The notes beneath the pieces are model-generated. The model ran no database searches, had not been told where the DNA came from, and saw nothing but the letters and a program-made list of their open reading frames with translations. DNA of 56,653 nucleotides from Lachnospiraceae bacterium (GTDB taxonomy: Bacteria > Bacillota > Clostridia > Lachnospirales > Lachnospiraceae), in NCBI GenBank assembly GCA_015057555.1, contig SVEC01000020.1:1-56653 (forward strand), given 5' to 3'. Numbering within the stretch: the first letter of the stretch is position 1; each line of letters opens with the position of its first letter. Below are positions 46,951-56,235 of the stretch, piece by piece. Position numbers and translations under genes: made by a program.

Positions 46951-48192
46951 TTATTTTGCACTAATGGTAAGCTTAGCAGTACCCTTTATCTCATAGGTAA
47001 TACCGTCTATTTCTGTCAAATCTATCTGTACATCATTATGAGTTCCTATAGACATATCCTTACTAAAAATCTTTGGATTAAGCTTGTCTATAGTAATTTC
47101 CTCAACAGTGGAATCTAACCCGGTAATCACCACTACAAAGTCATCTGACAATTCCAAGTAGTAATCCTTATTAGATGTTTTTTGTAAAACACTAATATCC
47201 TCCGCAGTTAACACAATTACCTTGCTTACCAGTTTTTCTATACCTACAGTAATAACTACCTCTTCACCTGCGTTTTCAAGATATACATTGTCTGGAAGGT
47301 AGTCCTTTAAGGTAACGGCAGTTTCTAAATCTGAATCCATTCCACTAATATATACATCGTTTACTACTATTTTTTCAATATCCTCTAAGTCTGATGGTTC
47401 ACCTGCAATATTTACGGTCTGTGGCTGGTATAACACCTCTGACATAGTATATCCTTCTCTTGGAGTCCCCTTTATATCAACCTCTACAGGAACTTCCTTT
47501 GTAGGATATATATCAACATGTACCTTTACTGTCTCCTGACTTACTGAAATTTTGTCATTATTAATTTCATCTCCATAAGCATCATATAGCACTATTGCGC
47601 CCTCTAAATCGATGGCACTAGAGGCATTATTTACATCAACCTTAACATCAACCTCAGTCACCTTTTCCACTGCACTCTTAGGTCCCTCAATTGTAATAAT
47701 ATTTGGAGAGGTCTGATAACCGCAAACCGCGTATCCACTCTTAGCATTTCCAATGGTCTTAACCTTAACAGAGTATTGAAGACTAATCTTTTCCTCCAGA
47801 TTGAGTCTCATAACATTATCTACACATGTAATAGATATTTCATCACGAATTCCACCATTTTTTGAGGTTACAGTTATTTGAACAGTGTTGGTTATAGACA
47901 TAGTTGATAAATCTGCTGTAGCTATAAAATCGTCCACATCCAGACCTTCAACTATGGAACGTCTACCCTTTACAACTATATCCACGGTATCGCCTTTAGC
48001 CACATCATACACCTTGTCTAATTCCTCTAAGGCAGCTCCATTTTTTTGCTGGACTGGGATTCCCTTTATCTTCACAGTAATCATGCTGTCAGATACATTC
48101 ATAACCACCAGCCAAAGAACAAAGGCTATCAGCACAGATACAAGTTTCATTACGAAGTTGTCAAGAATTTTGCTTTTAATTCTGCTTTTCAT
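46951..48192 (-). CDS. cdaR: CdaR-like YbbR-repeat regulator
   Basis: The protein has 413 aa with one N-terminal membrane helix (about 14-32) and then about four YbbR-type beta repeats facing outside, recognisable by recurring V-x-V-x-I-x-G and Y-x-(V/I)-x-G-Y patterns. In other Firmicutes CdaR binds and modulates CdaA. Its start overlaps the cdaA end by 17 bases, with GGGGAGGTAAGA before the ATG. Confidence 0.88.
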   Translation of the reverse strand: MKSRIKSKILDNFVMKLVSVLIAFVLWLVVMNVSDSMITVKIKGIPVQQKNGAALEELDKVYDVAKGDTVDIVVKGRRSIVEGLDVDDFIATADLSTMSITNTVQITVTSKNGGIRDEISITCVDNVMRLNLEEKISLQYSVKVKTIGNAKSGYAVCGYQTSPNIITIEGPKSAVEKVTEVDVKVDVNNASSAIDLEGAIVLYDAYGDEINNDKISVSQETVKVHVDIYPTKEVPVEVDIKGTPREGYTMSEVLYQPQTVNIAGEPSDLEDIEKIVVNDVYISGMDSDLETAVTLKDYLPDNVYLENAGEEVVITVGIEKLVSKVIVLTAEDISVLQKTSNKDYYLELSDDFVVVITGLDSTVEEITIDKLNPKIFSKDMSIGTHNDVQIDLTEIDGITYEIKGTAKLTISAK

Positions 48193-49045
48193 TCTTCTTA
48201 CCTCCCCTTCTTCTGAAACGTTTTGTCTCTGAGGTCTTATTCTGCAGACGAGATAGCTGCTTCTTCAGGCCTTCTGAATCAAGGTTTCTATATAATGTTC
48301 CTGAGTGGGCTACAGATATAGCGCCACTCTCCTCTGATACTATAAGTGTCATACTATCAGACACCTCACTAATACCAACTGCGGCTCTATGTCTTGTTCC
48401 CAAATCCTTATTAAGATCGTTACGATCAGTAAGAGGGAGATAACAGGTTGCCGCAACAATTCTATTATTTCTAATAATAACCGCTCCATCGTGAAGAGGT
48501 GTATTGTGTTCAAATATATTAACCAAAAGCTGTCTTGAAATAGTAGCATCTAAGTTAATTCCTGTACTTTCATACTCTCCTAATGCTACGGCATTCTCTA
48601 TAACAATAAGAGCTCCAGTCTTACTTTTACTCATATCAATAGCAGCTGCCACAAGCTCCGCGATTGTGTTGTCATTTATCCTCTCACTTTTAACAGCCTT
48701 ATCATTAGTAAATACATCAGGTACAATATTTCTTCTACCAAGCTCCTCTAGAGCTCTTCTAAGCTCTGGCTGAAATAGTATGATAACTGCAATAATACCT
48801 ACACTTATGGTATTTCTAATTATCCATAGTATGGTATTAAACTTAAACACAACAGCTACGATGGTAAATAAAGCAAGTACCATCAAACCCTTTACTAAGG
48901 TCATGGCTCTAGTCTTTTTAAACCACTTGGTAACGTTGTATATAAGAAACGCTAAAATGATTATCTCCACAATATCTGTAACCGTTATCTGCGGAAAATA
49001 AAACCAATCAAAATATGAATTTAATTTTTGGATAATATTATTCAT
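48176..49045 (-). CDS. cdaA: Membrane diadenylate cyclase
   Basis: It makes c-di-AMP from two ATP. The protein has 289 aa: three membrane helices (about 20-90) and then the DAC domain with the catalytic HDGAVIIRNNRI and LGTRHRAAVGISE (DGA and RHR motifs intact). A basic tail ends in RRRGGKKNEKQN. It is the usual housekeeping cyclase of Firmicutes, operon-linked to cdaR, and follows the unknown membrane gene at 49072 by 26 bases. Confidence 0.95.
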   Translation of the reverse strand: MNNIIQKLNSYFDWFYFPQITVTDIVEIIILAFLIYNVTKWFKKTRAMTLVKGLMVLALFTIVAVVFKFNTILWIIRNTISVGIIAVIILFQPELRRALEELGRRNIVPDVFTNDKAVKSERINDNTIAELVAAAIDMSKSKTGALIVIENAVALGEYESTGINLDATISRQLLVNIFEHNTPLHDGAVIIRNNRIVAATCYLPLTDRNDLNKDLGTRHRAAVGISEVSDSMTLIVSEESGAISVAHSGTLYRNLDSEGLKKQLSRLQNKTSETKRFRRRGGKKNEKQN

Positions 49046-49071
49046 ATTAACACCCCATCACTTAAGTTATC

Positions 49072-50025
49072 CTACTGTATTGCCTGTGAAGCCTCTTCTA
49101 CCTGCTCATTAATTTTAACTACATTTTTCTTCTTCGCAGAAACATTGTACTTTGGTATTGCCTTTACATAGTAATAGTACTCATCATCCTCAAACTGTAC
49201 AGTTTCCTTTCTGGAGTAATCCACCATACTCTTACAAAGCTGTACAATTAAGGCAAGCAATACACCAAGAATTGTTCCCGCTATAACATTACCAGTATTA
49301 ACCTCTACATCCAGCATCATTCCACAAATCATGAAGGCAATTATGTTAAGAACTCCTGCCACACCTATGGCAATATACCAGATATAGTCTACCGGAAGCT
49401 TATAAACCACGAAGGAAATTAAAATTACAACTGCATAAACTATTATTTCAAGAAGCATCTGCTTATCCTTTAATACTGTATCAATAAGATATGTATATGC
49501 TATAAATGCATCCTCCTCAGAGGCTGTAGCAAGCACATTCTTTATCTCTTCTACATAAAGACCAAACTGATATATTACTACTCCAAACGCAACCGGAACA
49601 ATTCCTGATGCACCTGCAAATATCATAACTACTATAGGTATTGCATATGGAAGATTCCACATATAAAGAATTGGAACCAATGCCAATATCCATCCTGTAT
49701 TTGGGAACACTCTCATATAAGTACAATACATAATCAAAAATATGAACAATGCACAAATTCCCACTTGTGCGCCTACAGCAAAGGAATTAATAACTATTAC
49801 CGCTCCACCTAAGAATACCACTACAGATGTAGAAACTAATGCAGATATAACTGATAACAGGAACACAACAATTCCTCTCTCAAACAAATCTGAATATCCA
49901 TACATACTGTTAATAGATGAAAACATAATATAGGCCAATATAAATCTAAATATTGGTGTAGTAATCTCATCAAACTTTCTCAAATAATCTCTTATTGTAT
50001 CTCTTATAGCCAATAAACTTGACAT
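49072..50025 (-). CDS. Unknown polytopic membrane protein upstream of cdaA
   Basis: The protein has 317 aa with about eight membrane helices (about 22-260) and a cytoplasmic tail with charged residues and EEDAFIAYTYLI between helices. No family motif was recognised. Its ATG overlaps the stop of the gene before it (TAATG), and cdaA follows by 26 bases. The linkage suggests a link to c-di-AMP or envelope homeostasis, but there is no direct sign. Confidence 0.75.
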   Translation of the reverse strand: MSSLLAIRDTIRDYLRKFDEITTPIFRFILAYIMFSSINSMYGYSDLFERGIVVFLLSVISALVSTSVVVFLGGAVIVINSFAVGAQVGICALFIFLIMYCTYMRVFPNTGWILALVPILYMWNLPYAIPIVVMIFAGASGIVPVAFGVVIYQFGLYVEEIKNVLATASEEDAFIAYTYLIDTVLKDKQMLLEIIVYAVVILISFVVYKLPVDYIWYIAIGVAGVLNIIAFMICGMMLDVEVNTGNVIAGTILGVLLALIVQLCKSMVDYSRKETVQFEDDEYYYYVKAIPKYNVSAKKKNVVKINEQVEEASQAIQ

Positions 50026-50816
50026 TAGTTGTCACTCCTTCCACTCGCGTCACTATTTTGATTAGCATTATAATTTGGATTTTCCTGATATGTAAAATCA
50101 GGTCTAACTATACTTTGCTGCTGAGCATAATATGCTTGGTGTTGTTCCATAAGTGCCTGCTCTCTCTGCCTCTTTTGTTCTGCCTTAATTCTATCACTTT
50201 CTGCCTTTTCAGCAGCCTTTCTAGCAAGCCACTCTTTACGCCTCTGGGCATTCTCTATAATCTGCTGATTACGCTCTTCTTCCTCCTGTTGCTTACGTTT
50301 ACTGAGCATATCAGTTCTCTTAACCTTTACCCTATCACTTACCTGTGGTGCCTCCTCAAACTCTAATTCCAGTTCATCCTCCACAACGGTTCCCACAACC
50401 TTAGAAGACGCTTTCTTCTTTTTCTTTTTCTTGCCGCCATAGAATTCAATAAGTCTCTTAAGATTTACATTGTACTTAATAAGTCCCGGCTTAGCCATAG
50501 AGTATCTGTAGGAATATACAATCTGGCCAAAGAAGAAAAATCCTAAGCACACAAATACATATGCGCCAAGCAGCTTATACATAACATCAAAATAATCCAC
50601 ATCGCTTACCTTGGCCAGCAAATCATCAAACTTAATAAATACATATGCACCAATAATTGCCCAAAAAGCAACAGTTGCTGCTATCAGGGTTTTAAGCACA
50701 TTATATCTTACATAATCACTTTTATAAAACTTGCTAATTATAAGATTTCGGTTTTCTTCCTTCTTTTCATAAATAGCTATTTTCGTCATTAGTCGAACCT
50801 TATTTTCGTCAATCAT
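50025..50816 (-). CDS. Unknown membrane protein with charged coiled-coil tail
   Basis: The protein has 263 aa. Two membrane helices (about 43-62 and 82-102) are followed by a Lys-run (GGKKKKKKKASSK, about 127), an acidic patch, and a long Arg/Gln/Glu-rich coiled coil (about 165-230) ending in an Asn-rich tail. The tail likely stays in the cytoplasm. It is translationally coupled to the next membrane gene and co-transcribed towards cdaA. No known family was recognised; a scaffold is one guess. Confidence 0.7.
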   Translation of the reverse strand: MIDENKVRLMTKIAIYEKKEENRNLIISKFYKSDYVRYNVLKTLIAATVAFWAIIGAYVFIKFDDLLAKVSDVDYFDVMYKLLGAYVFVCLGFFFFGQIVYSYRYSMAKPGLIKYNVNLKRLIEFYGGKKKKKKKASSKVVGTVVEDELELEFEEAPQVSDRVKVKRTDMLSKRKQQEEEERNQQIIENAQRRKEWLARKAAEKAESDRIKAEQKRQREQALMEQHQAYYAQQQSIVRPDFTYQENPNYNANQNSDASGRSDN

Positions 50817-50873
50817 TTCACATTCTCCTTACAAAAGGGAATAGTTCCCCATTTATAATAATCATCCTATGTT

Positions 50874-50902
50874 ATCTTATTCTATATTGGGGTAAAAATC
50901 AA
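50874..50902 (-). promoter_or_regulatory. Sigma-A promoter of the cdaA-containing operon
   Basis: Reading the minus strand, TTGATT (50897-50902), a 17-base spacer and TAAGAT (50874-50879) lie about 55 bases before the gene ending at 50025. Confidence 0.6.
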
Positions 50903-50914
50903 GTGTTTGTGGCA

Positions 50915-50946
50915 AGAAAAAAGGGAATGGACATCTCCATTCCCTA
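50915..50946 (-). terminator. Intrinsic terminator after the zinc-ribbon gene
   Basis: AGGGAATGGA and TCCATTCCCT form a perfect 10-bp stem with a 4-base loop, followed on the minus strand by TTTTTTCTT. Confidence 0.85.
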
Positions 50947-50959
50947 ATAAAATAATATC

Positions 50960-51733
50960 CTACTTTCCAATCTTAATGCCTAACATATTAAGAACTCTTG
51001 GAGCTGCTGCTGCAAGTACACCGATAATTCCAAGTACTGGACCTATACCATGTGATCCCTTACCAATCTTATCTGCCGCTTCAATGATATCATTAACTGT
51101 TCCGTTGCATAATCCAATAATTATAACAACTAAAGCAACACCAATAAGTATAAGCTCGAAGAATGGAATAGCTGACACTTTAGCCTTTATATTAGCAAAC
51201 TGAGGTACATAGTCTGCCAAATCACATGCCATAAGAGCTAATCCTATGAGCACCAAAAGTATACCAAAAAGAACAAAAATTCCCTCGTCAACATCACCAC
51301 CTGCAAGGCCAAACATATTAGCTGAATCTTTTTCCTTCATACCCCAGAATTCTATATTATACTTACACCATGTGAGGAATGGATTAATAGCAATGAAAAA
51401 TGCTCCAACTAAGGCAACAATCTTCATAATATCGCCTTTTACAGCACCTACTATTCCATTTACATTAACTCCGCCACCCATTGGCTGTGCCTGCTGCATA
51501 GGTTGCTGATATCCTCCCATTGGCTGCTGATAACCCATCTGCTGTGGCTGGTCCATTGGCTGCATTGGCTGCTGATAGCCTCCCATCGGTTGCATAGGTT
51601 GCTGATATCCTCCCATTGGCTGCATAGGCTGCTGGTATCCTCCCATTGGCTGTCCCTGCTGAACCATAGCTCCACAATTCGGACAATTAGGCTGGCCCAT
51701 AGGAATCTGTGCTCCACATACTGTACAATTCAT
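50960..51733 (-). CDS. Zinc-ribbon membrane protein with QPMGGYQ repeat
   Basis: The protein has 257 aa. An N-terminal zinc ribbon (CTVCG ... CPNCG, about 3-20) is followed by five or more QPMGGYQ-type units rich in Gln, Pro, Met, Gly and Tyr (about 28-82), then about four membrane helices (about 100-245). Zinc-ribbon plus low-complexity linker plus membrane domain is common in Firmicutes, with unknown function. The repeat is slippage-prone in the DNA too (51480-51660), so its length may vary between strains. GGGAGG precedes the ATG. Confidence 0.75.
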   Translation of the reverse strand: MNCTVCGAQIPMGQPNCPNCGAMVQQGQPMGGYQQPMQPMGGYQQPMQPMGGYQQPMQPMDQPQQMGYQQPMGGYQQPMQQAQPMGGGVNVNGIVGAVKGDIMKIVALVGAFFIAINPFLTWCKYNIEFWGMKEKDSANMFGLAGGDVDEGIFVLFGILLVLIGLALMACDLADYVPQFANIKAKVSAIPFFELILIGVALVVIIIGLCNGTVNDIIEAADKIGKGSHGIGPVLGIIGVLAAAAPRVLNMLGIKIGK

Positions 51734-51781
51734 AATTTATCCTCCCTTGTTATATTTCAATTATATTACTCAACAAAAAAA

Positions 51782-51840
51782 CAATAGCATAATTTTCCAT
51801 TTCATTCAATAAAAAACGGAAAATTATGCTATATTTTTTC
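51782..51840 (-). terminator. Intrinsic terminator after the gene at 51853
   Basis: ATAGCATAATTTTCC and GGAAAATTATGCTAT form a perfect 15-bp stem (51784-51798, 51818-51832) with a T-run of seven on the minus strand. Confidence 0.85.
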
Positions 51841-51852
51841 ATATTATTCTAC

Positions 51853-52575
51853 TTATTCGTCTATTCCACTTAGATTTTCACTAATAAGCTTGTAATCATT
51901 AAAATAAGTCATGGCAACAACTCTAGCACTATTGTCATTAACAATCACTACCATACAATCGTTTTGGGAAGAATTATAATAAAACCATGCAGTTGAATTT
52001 CCACTCACCATATCATTTAATACATTAAAATAATTTTCATAATCATAGGTAATATTGTCTTCTATTTGATATTCCCCATCTCCTATGGACACACCGTACA
52101 TCTTGTATCTTTTGTCATCTATATGAATACCTTTTCTGACGCCATCAATGTATACAACTCCTATTTTACCGTCACCATCTACAGTAACTGTTCCATTTGA
52201 ATAATGAGTAATACGATTTACCATATTAGGACTATTCTCTAATTCTACGTCCAACTTTGCTTCTAAAGCATCCTTCTCCATATCAACATACAGACTTACA
52301 TCTGTAGTCTTAGGATTAACTATGCCTGCCACCAGTTTCACTCCAAGTAAGACAACAGCCAAAATAACTACCCACTTAACAATCTCCATTATGTTATTTC
52401 CTGACTTAGCTGTAGCTGCCTTAATTTCAGTAGCTGTTATTCTTACTGGTTCCGGCTCTGAAAAAAGTGTATTAGGTGCAGAAACTTTCTCGTCACCTAC
52501 TTCCTCTAGCTTTTTTACAGAGAATGTTCTCTCCTGAGCTTCCTCTTTAACTTCATCTTTAATCTTAAGTTCCAT
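51853..52575 (-). CDS. Unknown single-pass membrane protein
   Basis: The protein has 240 aa. A charged cytoplasmic N terminus (about 1-58) precedes one membrane helix (about 66-86) and a soluble domain of about 150 residues, probably outside, rich in Tyr, Asn and Asp. No motif was recognised. AAAGGAG precedes the ATG, and a strong terminator follows. It stands alone between the zinc-ribbon gene and the accessory region. Confidence 0.7.
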   Translation of the reverse strand: MELKIKDEVKEEAQERTFSVKKLEEVGDEKVSAPNTLFSEPEPVRITATEIKAATAKSGNNIMEIVKWVVILAVVLLGVKLVAGIVNPKTTDVSLYVDMEKDALEAKLDVELENSPNMVNRITHYSNGTVTVDGDGKIGVVYIDGVRKGIHIDDKRYKMYGVSIGDGEYQIEDNITYDYENYFNVLNDMVSGNSTAWFYYNSSQNDCMVVIVNDNSARVVAMTYFNDYKLISENLSGIDE

Positions 52576-52617
52576 TTCAGTTCTCCTTTATCCTTTAAAT
52601 TATATTCTCTTATTCCA

Positions 52618-53607
52618 TTAAAATGTTTGAATGCAATTCCAAATATATTTCAATATTTTTTCTTGTGAACATAAGTCGTTTTCTACGTAGAATTTTTCTA
52701 CAGACCTTTCATCTATCACCGCTTGACATTTTTCATCGTTTGCATATCCCTCTCTTTTTTCTTTCCAAGGAGTTTGGCTATGACTTATCATTTCTAATAT
52801 TTTTGGAGAATACAACCCAAATGTTTTTATAACCATATCAATTGCTTCAATTTCTTCATGGGATACTTTTGATAACATACATCCTTGTTTACTGTATATG
52901 CCATTATCAATAGGCTTATATCCATATGCTTTGTATTTTGCATATATGTAAGGATATACTGGTCCGTGCATCCACGCCTCACTTTCATTAGGTATCAACC
53001 GTTTGCCATTTAACGCATAATTTACGCCATTTGAAAAAAACAGTAATTTTTCTAACGCCAAAGGTGTAACCTCATCCAAATGAGTAACAATATAATTTAC
53101 AATTTGGTCAATTTTTGAATTTTGAATTTCCATTAATCGTTTATATCGTAAATCAATTTTTTTGCATGTAACATTTTTTAACTTTTGTCTATTTTTCTCA
53201 ACCGATTGTATAAAAAATATTTCATCATTCAAAATACGCTTTAACACATCAGAAAATTGTTTTGCAGGAATAGCTCCTTCGTAGTATCTTTTTATTGTAA
53301 CCTTTCCAAAACCTGCAATATCTGCCAACGCCTCTTTGCCAATATCATATTTGTTTAATATTTCCGAAATCTCATCAAGACTAATAATACCTCTTTTTTT
53401 CTTGTATGCACATATTTTCGCTTTAGACTTCCTGCTATTATAGTCAATATCCGTTGCCACCTCACTGTTACAATATTTGCAGCAACCTTTTTTAAATCTA
53501 AACTGTATTTCTTCTCCTTTGTACTCCTCTACAATTTCCGTATCAACAACTTCAAATTCTACTAAATCTTCACATTCATTACAATACGCTAATCTTTCAT
53601 CATTCAT
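52618..53607 (-). CDS. Zinc-finger HTH Panacea (SocA-like) putative antitoxin
   Basis: The protein has 329 aa. The N-terminal zinc finger has CNEC at 8-11 and GCCKYC at about 41-46. An MqsA-like HTH follows (about 80-150, with LADIAGFGKVTIKRYYEGAIP). The C-terminal Panacea (DUF4065) domain has ALEKLLFFSNGVNYALNGK and SEAWMHGPVYPYIY (about 175-300). Proteins of this build are versatile antitoxins that neutralise varied small toxins by direct binding and often control their own operon. The next gene upstream (53792) is the candidate partner. GAAGGTGG precedes the ATG. Confidence 0.82.
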   Translation of the reverse strand: MNDERLAYCNECEDLVEFEVVDTEIVEEYKGEEIQFRFKKGCCKYCNSEVATDIDYNSRKSKAKICAYKKKRGIISLDEISEILNKYDIGKEALADIAGFGKVTIKRYYEGAIPAKQFSDVLKRILNDEIFFIQSVEKNRQKLKNVTCKKIDLRYKRLMEIQNSKIDQIVNYIVTHLDEVTPLALEKLLFFSNGVNYALNGKRLIPNESEAWMHGPVYPYIYAKYKAYGYKPIDNGIYSKQGCMLSKVSHEEIEAIDMVIKTFGLYSPKILEMISHSQTPWKEKREGYANDEKCQAVIDERSVEKFYVENDLCSQEKILKYIWNCIQTF

Positions 53608-53657
53608 ATTACCACCTTCTTTTTCATTCTCATTTTCCTAATTTTTATAATTTCATT

Positions 53658-53690
53658 ACTTTGGTATACAGATGTTCTGTATACCAAAGT
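53658..53690. promoter_or_regulatory. 15-bp inverted repeat upstream of the Panacea gene
   Basis: ACTTTGGTATACAGA and TCTGTATACCAAAGT form a perfect repeat with a 3-base centre, about 50 bases before the Panacea gene start. No T-run follows on the minus strand, so an operator is as likely as a terminator. Confidence 0.5.
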
Positions 53691-53791
53691 TGTTTTATTC
53701 ACAGTTATTCATCCATTATCTAATCTTTATCAATTTTTCTTAATCAAAATTTATTCTAATCTTATTATTCCTAATTTATTCCTTATTCATC

Positions 53792-54277
53792 CTATTTCTT
53801 TTCTCTATTTTCATGAAATGATACTATAAATACTTTTTCATATGGGGTTTTTCTATTATTGATTTTAATGTATATTAATACATTCTTAGAAACAATACCA
53901 CTATCATCTGCGTCTCGTCTAATCAACTTGCAGGGATATTGAAATACATATAAGTACTCTTGTGGCAAACCCATCTTTTTACGTTTCTTTGCCCCTTTAC
54001 TAAGATCAAGAATCTTCCCAACAAAATTTTCCTGTTTTAAATCTTTAAGAACCAGGTTTTCATCTTCCGTATCAAAGATGTACTCATCTGATAATGCAGG
54101 ATTTTCTACAGTTGGTGTATGTGGAACATAGTTCTTGCGGTCAACTGAAATATACAAATCATGTAATACCTGGTCGACCTCTGCTTGTGTATGTGGAACT
54201 CGTGGTTCGGCATCAATATTTTGTTTGACGGACCCTATTGGTAATTTCAATAGATGTCCAATTTGTTCTTCGGCCAT
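53792..54277 (-). CDS. Unknown protein, candidate toxin partner
   Basis: The protein has 161 aa, starting MAEEQIGHLLKL. The ATG at 54277 has AGGAGG at good spacing; a longer frame reaching 54376 would begin inside the promoter and is rejected. The N-terminal half has repeated PHT motifs (RVPHTQAEVD, YVPHTPTVEN). The C-terminal half is basic then beta-rich (GAKKRKKMGLPQEYLYVF, KNVLIYIKINNRK). No family was recognised. Its own promoter and operator and the downstream Panacea gene suggest a toxin-antitoxin pair, but the 184-base gap between them is unusually long. Confidence 0.55.
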   Translation of the reverse strand: MAEEQIGHLLKLPIGSVKQNIDAEPRVPHTQAEVDQVLHDLYISVDRKNYVPHTPTVENPALSDEYIFDTEDENLVLKDLKQENFVGKILDLSKGAKKRKKMGLPQEYLYVFQYPCKLIRRDADDSGIVSKNVLIYIKINNRKTPYEKVFIVSFHENREKK

Positions 54278-54302
54278 AGGCTTCCTCCTTTCCGCTTTCT
54301 TT

Positions 54303-54340
54303 GTGATACGTTTTTCTTCGTTGTGAGGTTTTCGTATCAC
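54303..54340. promoter_or_regulatory. Operator-like inverted repeat
   Basis: GTGATACG (54303-54310) and CGTATCAC (54333-54340) are a perfect 8-bp inverted repeat with 22-base spacing, directly downstream of the -10 box. An autoregulatory site for the HTH Panacea protein is a reasonable guess. Confidence 0.55.
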
Positions 54341-54348
54341 CCACTTAT

Positions 54349-54376
54349 AGTATACCATGAATGAAATTATTGTCAA
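54349..54376 (-). promoter_or_regulatory. Sigma-A promoter of the putative toxin-antitoxin locus
   Basis: Reading the minus strand, a perfect TTGACA (54371-54376), a 16-base spacer and TATACT (54349-54354) lie about 75 bases before the ATG at 54277. Confidence 0.8.
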
Positions 54377-54398
54377 CTACAAAGTTGCAAATTAAGAT

Positions 54399-54497
54399 AG
54401 TCTCAATATCATACTCTTGAAGCAACTGGTATATAATGTTACGTTTCCCTCCGGTCATCACGGTCTTATATACTGTTTTCTTTTCTCTTCTTGCTAT
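54399..54497 (-). pseudogene. IS256-family transposase N-terminal remnant
   Basis: About 33 codons match the start of mutator/IS256-type transposases: IARREKKTVYKTVMTGGK then RNIIYQLLQEYDIET, where intact copies usually begin M-A-R-R and continue with an EDIQ-type helix. The start codon is ATA here and homology stops after DIET. AGGAGG is still present upstream (minus strand). The 54500-54678 stretch upstream probably contains the element's left end, around ACACAAAACGTGTCAAAATC (54560-54575); otherwise nothing is seen in it. Confidence 0.7.
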
Positions 54498-54678
54498 AAC
54501 AAAAGGCCTCCTATGAAATATTTCATCATCGAAGACCTAATATATCTTAATAGATTTTGACACGTTTTGTGTATTATTTTTCGGGATAAAATGCTATGTT
54601 TTCAGACACAAATAGAATTCCTTATTCAATTTATCATATTATATTTAAAATATTACAAAAAATCCATACTACGATTCT

Positions 54679-56136
54679 TTAATCTACTTCAGTTGAAATA
54701 CAATCAATATACTTATCTTCCGAAACAACAACAATAAAAGTCTTTTTTTCATTATTTTTTTGTTGATTCCTATACCGAAGTGCAGAATTAAACCTTGCCC
54801 CTCTCGAAGGTTCTCCTATGTCCGAAGCTTCTCCATCAAGAATTATCCCAATTGCATAACATCTACCTTTCTCATCACAAATCAAGGCACCATCAATACT
54901 TGTCAATGCCTCAACCAATTCTTTATTCATTATTGTAGGATGTATACGTATCCCAGATATTGCTAATCTATCAGCCTCTTCTTCTGCATTTTCAGAAAAA
55001 ACAACCATTGTTCCATGACTTTGATTTATTGCACCATAAATTATTTCTTTGAGTTCAAACAGGTGACTATCCCCAAAGGTCTTAACTAGCTTATTAATAT
55101 CCTTTTGCTGAATTCCTAATTTCATTTCTGGAAATAACGGAAGCATATTACTAAAGTGAAGATATTCTTCACCATTCTTATAAAATTTCCATTCTAAGAA
55201 ATTCTTAAAACTAATCTTGTAATAATCTCGATTAGGATGTTCACCTATCTTTCCTATCGCAAACACTTCACCTTGTTCATTCATAAGCAACGACAGCTCA
55301 TCGTGTGCTATTTCTAACAATTTTCTAATCTTTTTATAGTTTTCAGGAGTAATTTTAATCGAACTGGATAACATTAATGAAATATTGTAATTGTTTACTA
55401 TTTCCTCAAAACAATCTTCTCGTTTCATTTCTAACGCTATTATACTTCCTCTATTAATTTCATTCTCATATTTTATTGCAGATAATGCATTTAAATCATC
55501 CTGAAAATAATATAAGAAGTGTTCTTGCGCTGATGCCCTTCTAAATAATTCATTATAGTTTATCTTCTTATGCATATTAAAAAATTTACCAAATTCAATC
55601 TCCCATTGTATTCTTAAATCATCTAAAAATGGATGCCGCTTCCCATTAAAATTAATATCTGAGTTCAATCTATTTTTATCAAATTTGATAATATAAAACA
55701 AGTATGTTCGAAGTCCATACAAAGATATGCTTCTATCCGCTTTAGAACACCAAAACTCACATTCATCTATAGATTCATTCAGTCCCTTCCCAATAACGTG
55801 AGAAAATTCCCGTTCTAATTGGTTATGATCGTTATGAAAAGTGTAATGTTTCTCATTAATAAAAGCATCTATCGTTCTCGTACATATTTTTTCTACTGCA
55901 TCTCTCGCCTTACCATATACATATAATTTATATTTAGGTTCCTCCGTATCATCAAGAATATATAGCTCCACTTGCAAAAGTTCTTGCATACTCTGTCCCA
56001 GCAATTTATGTTTTGACAACTTAGCAAACTCATTTCTGATTTGATTTGCTTTGTTATCTAATCGTACTATTTCTTCCTCATTATCCACAATAATAGCACC
56101 TGTTTCTATGTCTATTAAATTTGCAATTTCTTCCAT
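54679..56136 (-). CDS. Protein with non-canonical diadenylate-cyclase-like C-terminal domain
   Basis: The protein has 485 aa, starting MEEIANLIDIETGA. The ATG at 56136 has AGGAGG; an upstream frame to 56271 is not supported. The first 300 residues are an unknown helical and mixed domain. The C-terminal part (about 330-485) follows the DisA_N/DAC pattern: HGTMVVFSENAEEEADRLA, SIDGALICDEKG (DGA motif) and PSRGARFNSALRY, where CdaA has GTRHRAA, then VVVSEDKYIDCI. The RGARxNSA variant is found in proteins annotated as DisA nucleotide-binding. Whether it makes or senses a cyclic dinucleotide is open. It lies between IS remnants in accessory DNA. Confidence 0.7.
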   Translation of the reverse strand: MEEIANLIDIETGAIIVDNEEEIVRLDNKANQIRNEFAKLSKHKLLGQSMQELLQVELYILDDTEEPKYKLYVYGKARDAVEKICTRTIDAFINEKHYTFHNDHNQLEREFSHVIGKGLNESIDECEFWCSKADRSISLYGLRTYLFYIIKFDKNRLNSDINFNGKRHPFLDDLRIQWEIEFGKFFNMHKKINYNELFRRASAQEHFLYYFQDDLNALSAIKYENEINRGSIIALEMKREDCFEEIVNNYNISLMLSSSIKITPENYKKIRKLLEIAHDELSLLMNEQGEVFAIGKIGEHPNRDYYKISFKNFLEWKFYKNGEEYLHFSNMLPLFPEMKLGIQQKDINKLVKTFGDSHLFELKEIIYGAINQSHGTMVVFSENAEEEADRLAISGIRIHPTIMNKELVEALTSIDGALICDEKGRCYAIGIILDGEASDIGEPSRGARFNSALRYRNQQKNNEKKTFIVVVSEDKYIDCISTEVD

Positions 56137-56235
56137 TCTGTCCTCCTGTATAATTTTCAAAATGTCTTTTAACACTAAATATAATACCATTTTTTCCTTT
56201 TTTTTGCCACAACACATAAACTCAGAGAACATCGA

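Noticed and set aside
51480..51660. CRISPR-like direct repeats
   Set aside because: The repeats lie inside a coding frame, have no unique spacers of equal length, and translate to QPMGGYQ units.
54277..54376. Extended N terminus of the 53792 gene
   Set aside because: It would run through the -35/-10 promoter and operator, while the ATG at 54277 has a proper ribosome site.
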